Positions 5,032 through 6,193 of a DNA stretch of 6,193 bases are shown one piece after another (positions within the stretch are counted from its first letter, which is position 1; each line of letters starts with the position of its first letter). The notes under the pieces are model-generated. The model was not told the DNA's origin and did not search any database. It worked only from the letters and a program-made list of their open reading frames with translations. The translations under genes were made by a program, and so were the position numbers. The DNA is taken from assembly GCA_020849575.1 (NCBI GenBank), contig JADLFY010000092.1, positions 1 through 6,193 on the forward strand, in the 5' to 3' direction. Origin of the DNA: Candidatus Peregrinibacteria bacterium (GTDB lineage Bacteria; Patescibacteriota; Gracilibacteria; UBA1369).

Positions 5032-5939
5032 AACTTAATCTTTTTGAAATAGAGCAGGGCCAGGAAAGTAGTCTGCAAGAACATGAATACAACCATAATT
5101 AAGGTGAAATAGCTTATGGCATTGTTTTGAGTAGTGTTGATAGTGGGGGGAATGGTTTTGACATTCAAAAGATTGCTTTGGGATTCGAGAGCTGCTGAAC
5201 GCATTACTGCTTCAGGAATAATGAAAGCAGGTCCGGCGATTTTTGTAGTATTGCTGACAGCTGATGGTTTGATGATTTTTTTGGTAATTTTTGAGCCTGC
5301 GGGAAGAGTTGAAGGTTCTGCCGGGACAGAGGCTTCAACTGTGGAACTTTCATTCAAAAACTGTTTTGAGTCAGTAGTGGAAGTATTTTCTGTAACGGGA
5401 GAAAGTGGCGTAGTTGGCTGGTCGGTATCTGATAAAGAAGTATCGTTTTCAGTATTGTTGATATCAGTGATTTGATTATCCAAATCGTCGTATACATCAT
5501 TGGTGTTGCCTAAGGAATTACCTGATGATATTGAGGAGCTTCCGCCACTAGAAGAACCGCTACTACTTCCACCTCCAGTTGAACCAGAGCCGCCACTACC
5601 ACTGCCTGATCCTCCACTACCCGCTCCACCACCTGAGGAGCCTCCTGATGAACCACCCCCTCCTCCACTACCCGAATCAGCCAAAGAGAGACTGGCATTG
5701 GGATTATCCAGTTGAATAAATTCATCTAATTCTGCTTTGCAAATGGCTAAGGCTACAGAATCTAACCCTCCACAAAGTGTATCCTGAATTTCGGTTAGTG
5801 AATTGATATTGGATTCAGTGGACAGATCGGCATTGCCAATTGTATCGGGAGTATTGATAGCAAAAGCCGTCGCAGAGCCAACTGTGAAAGTAAGAACAAA
5901 AATAATTTTTATTTTGGCAGTTTTGCTGATTGCAGACAT
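5028..5939 (-). CDS. Surface protein: signal peptide, two-Cys head, Gly/Ser linker, C-terminal membrane anchor
   Basis: I do not recognise this 303-residue protein, but its architecture is clear. A signal peptide covers about residues 1-27 (KIKIIFVLTFTVGSATAFA, cleavage expected after AFA). A short head of about 28-88 has an LCGGLDSVALAICKAEL segment with Cys56 and Cys67, which could form a disulfide outside the membrane. A Gly/Ser tract of about 50 residues follows (89-140). Next comes a Ser/Thr/Asp/Asn-rich segment (145-205) and a Pro/Thr/Ala-rich region to about 275. A transmembrane helix (277-297, FTLIMVVFMFLQTTFLALLYF region) is followed by a basic tail KKIKF. The protein would be anchored with most of its length outside the cell, the linker acting as a flexible stalk. 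The start ATG at 5939 opens the signal peptide; no Shine-Dalgarno is seen. Its stop overlaps by 4 bp the stop of the convergent TIM-barrel gene. A role in adhesion or attachment is possible but unsupported. Confidence 0.85.
   Translation of the reverse strand: MSAISKTAKIKIIFVLTFTVGSATAFAINTPDTIGNADLSTESNINSLTEIQDTLCGGLDSVALAICKAELDEFIQLDNPNASLSLADSGSGGGGGSSGGSSGGGAGSGGSGSGSGGSGSTGGGSSSGSSSGGSSSISSGNSLGNTNDVYDDLDNQITDINNTENDTSLSDTDQPTTPLSPVTENTSTTDSKQFLNESSTVEASVPAEPSTLPAGSKITKKIIKPSAVSNTTKIAGPAFIIPEAVMRSAALESQSNLLNVKTIPPTINTTQNNAISYFTLIMVVFMFLQTTFLALLYFKKIKF
5549..5674 (-). repeat. Low-complexity Gly/Ser coding tract
   Basis: About 42-50 codons of the surface protein are almost all Gly or Ser, in GGS, GSG and SSG patterns. 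Codons are mixed (GGT, GGC, GGA, TCA, AGT, AGC), so this is not a simple DNA tandem repeat and is held by protein-level selection. The opposite strand reads as a proline-rich artefact. Confidence 0.7.
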
Positions 5940-5955
5940 ACTAAAAAATCAAAAT

Positions 5956-5976
5956 ATCATGACATTATATCATGAT
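5956..5976 (-). promoter_or_regulatory. Extended -10 promoter inside an inverted repeat, for the surface protein gene
   Basis: On the minus strand TGATATAAT forms an extended -10 (TATAAT at 5964-5969) that would start transcription near 5957, about 18 bases before the ATG at 5939. The -10 sits in the 7-base centre of a perfect inverted repeat with arms ATCATGA (5956-5962) and TCATGAT (5970-5976). A repressor bound to the arms would cover the promoter. No good -35 is present. Confidence 0.5.
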
Positions 5977-5987
5977 TTTAGCTTTTT

Positions 5988-6010
5988 AGAAAGCCACTGG
6001 ATGGCTTCTC
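5988..6010 (-). terminator. Weak hairpin after the partial gene, possible terminator
   Basis: Arms AAGCCA (5991-5996) and TGGCTT (6002-6007) with a 5-base loop form a 6 bp stem, followed on the minus strand by TCT and then A residues. It lies 36-59 bases past the stop of the partial gene at 6047 and before the next promoter, the right place for a terminator, but the T tract is poor. Confidence 0.35.
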
Positions 6011-6046
6011 AACTGCCTGGACAGTACAGGTCGGGATGGAAATGGA

Positions 6047-6193
6047 TTAGGGCGTTGGCCAAAGTATGGAAATCTGATCTGCCACCGGACTCAGGCTTGG
6101 ATCAAGTAAAACTGCTTCAGAAAGCTTTCCCTGGGCAGTGGTCAGCCATTCTTGAGCGAACTCTTCTTTGCCGGCTACATTGGCCAAAACAAG
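6047..6193 (-). CDS. 3' end of an unidentified gene (last 48 residues)
   Basis: An open frame enters from the right edge on the minus strand and runs in frame from position 6193 to a TAA at 6047-6049. It encodes 48 residues including GKEEFAQEWLTTAQGKLSEA and a C-terminal ILWPTP. The composition is that of a real protein, with an amphipathic helical pattern (AQEWLTTAQGKLSEAVLLDP) somewhat like the end of a TPR-type helical hairpin, but this is too little to identify the family. The gene start lies outside the window. It is oriented with the surface protein gene, 107 bp upstream of that gene's start, but a promoter lies between them. Confidence 0.7.
   Translation of the reverse strand, partial: LVLANVAGKEEFAQEWLTTAQGKLSEAVLLDPSLSPVADQISILWPTP

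Noticed and set aside
5292..5306. LPAGS in the surface protein as a sortase motif
   Set aside because: It does not match LPxTG, lies about 60 residues before the membrane helix, and is followed by a Lys-rich stretch rather than directly by an anchor.
5500..5715. Proline/glutamate/leucine-rich open frame on the plus strand
   Set aside because: It is the antisense reading of the Gly/Ser tract of the minus-strand surface protein, which has a signal peptide and a membrane anchor; the proline-rich frame has no independent start signals.
1..6193. CRISPR array, tRNA, insertion sequence, toxin-antitoxin or phage defence module
   Set aside because: No regularly spaced repeats, cloverleaf sequences, transposase motifs, terminal inverted repeats or defence-family motifs were found on either strand.

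Overview
The window is a stretch of bacterial chromosome with moderate to low GC, standard code usage, and tightly packed, mostly unrecognised genes. Several features suggest a Patescibacteria/CPR-type organism. These are a DEAD-box helicase with an RG/Gly-Ser-Gln-rich N-terminal tail followed by a TPIQ-type Q motif, an almost complete lack of Shine-Dalgarno sequences, extended -10 (TGnTATAAT) promoters without good -35 boxes, and small secreted or membrane-anchored proteins of unknown function. This assignment is an inference from style; no marker gene here settles the lineage.

Layout. Positions 1-1331 (minus) hold a DEAD-box RNA helicase, cut off at the window edge inside motif VI. It is preceded by a roughly 200 bp non-coding leader rich in inverted repeats. 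Positions 1538-2335 (minus) encode a DUF4256-family protein with an extra N-terminal segment. Positions 2336-2502 are non-coding and hold a 38 bp bidirectional terminator-like palindrome beside a separate perfect 16 bp palindrome. Positions 2503-3027 (minus) encode an unrecognised 174-residue protein that looks like an internal duplication. Positions 3028-3155 are a divergent promoter region with two mirror-image TGCTATAAT elements. Positions 3156-3674 (plus) encode a GNAT N-acetyltransferase, followed 4 bp later by 3679-5031 (plus), a 450-residue protein that I read as a TIM-barrel, glycoside-hydrolase-like enzyme, possibly exported. Its stop codon overlaps that of a convergent gene at 5028-5939 (minus), which encodes a signal-peptide-bearing protein with a Gly/Ser tract and a C-terminal membrane anchor. 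The last 147 bases (6047-6193, minus) are the 3' end of another gene, not identifiable from 48 residues.

How the genes relate. The only convincing operon is GNAT plus TIM-barrel protein, which are nearly contiguous and share one promoter. The two exported or anchored candidates (3679-5031 and 5028-5939) meet tail to tail. They may both act at the cell surface, but nothing in the sequence ties their functions together. I see no transfer RNA, rRNA, CRISPR array, insertion sequence, phage gene or recognisable defence system. The less ordinary points are the orphan TIM-barrel protein, the duplicated-module protein, the two-cysteine surface protein, and the palindrome-rich spacers.
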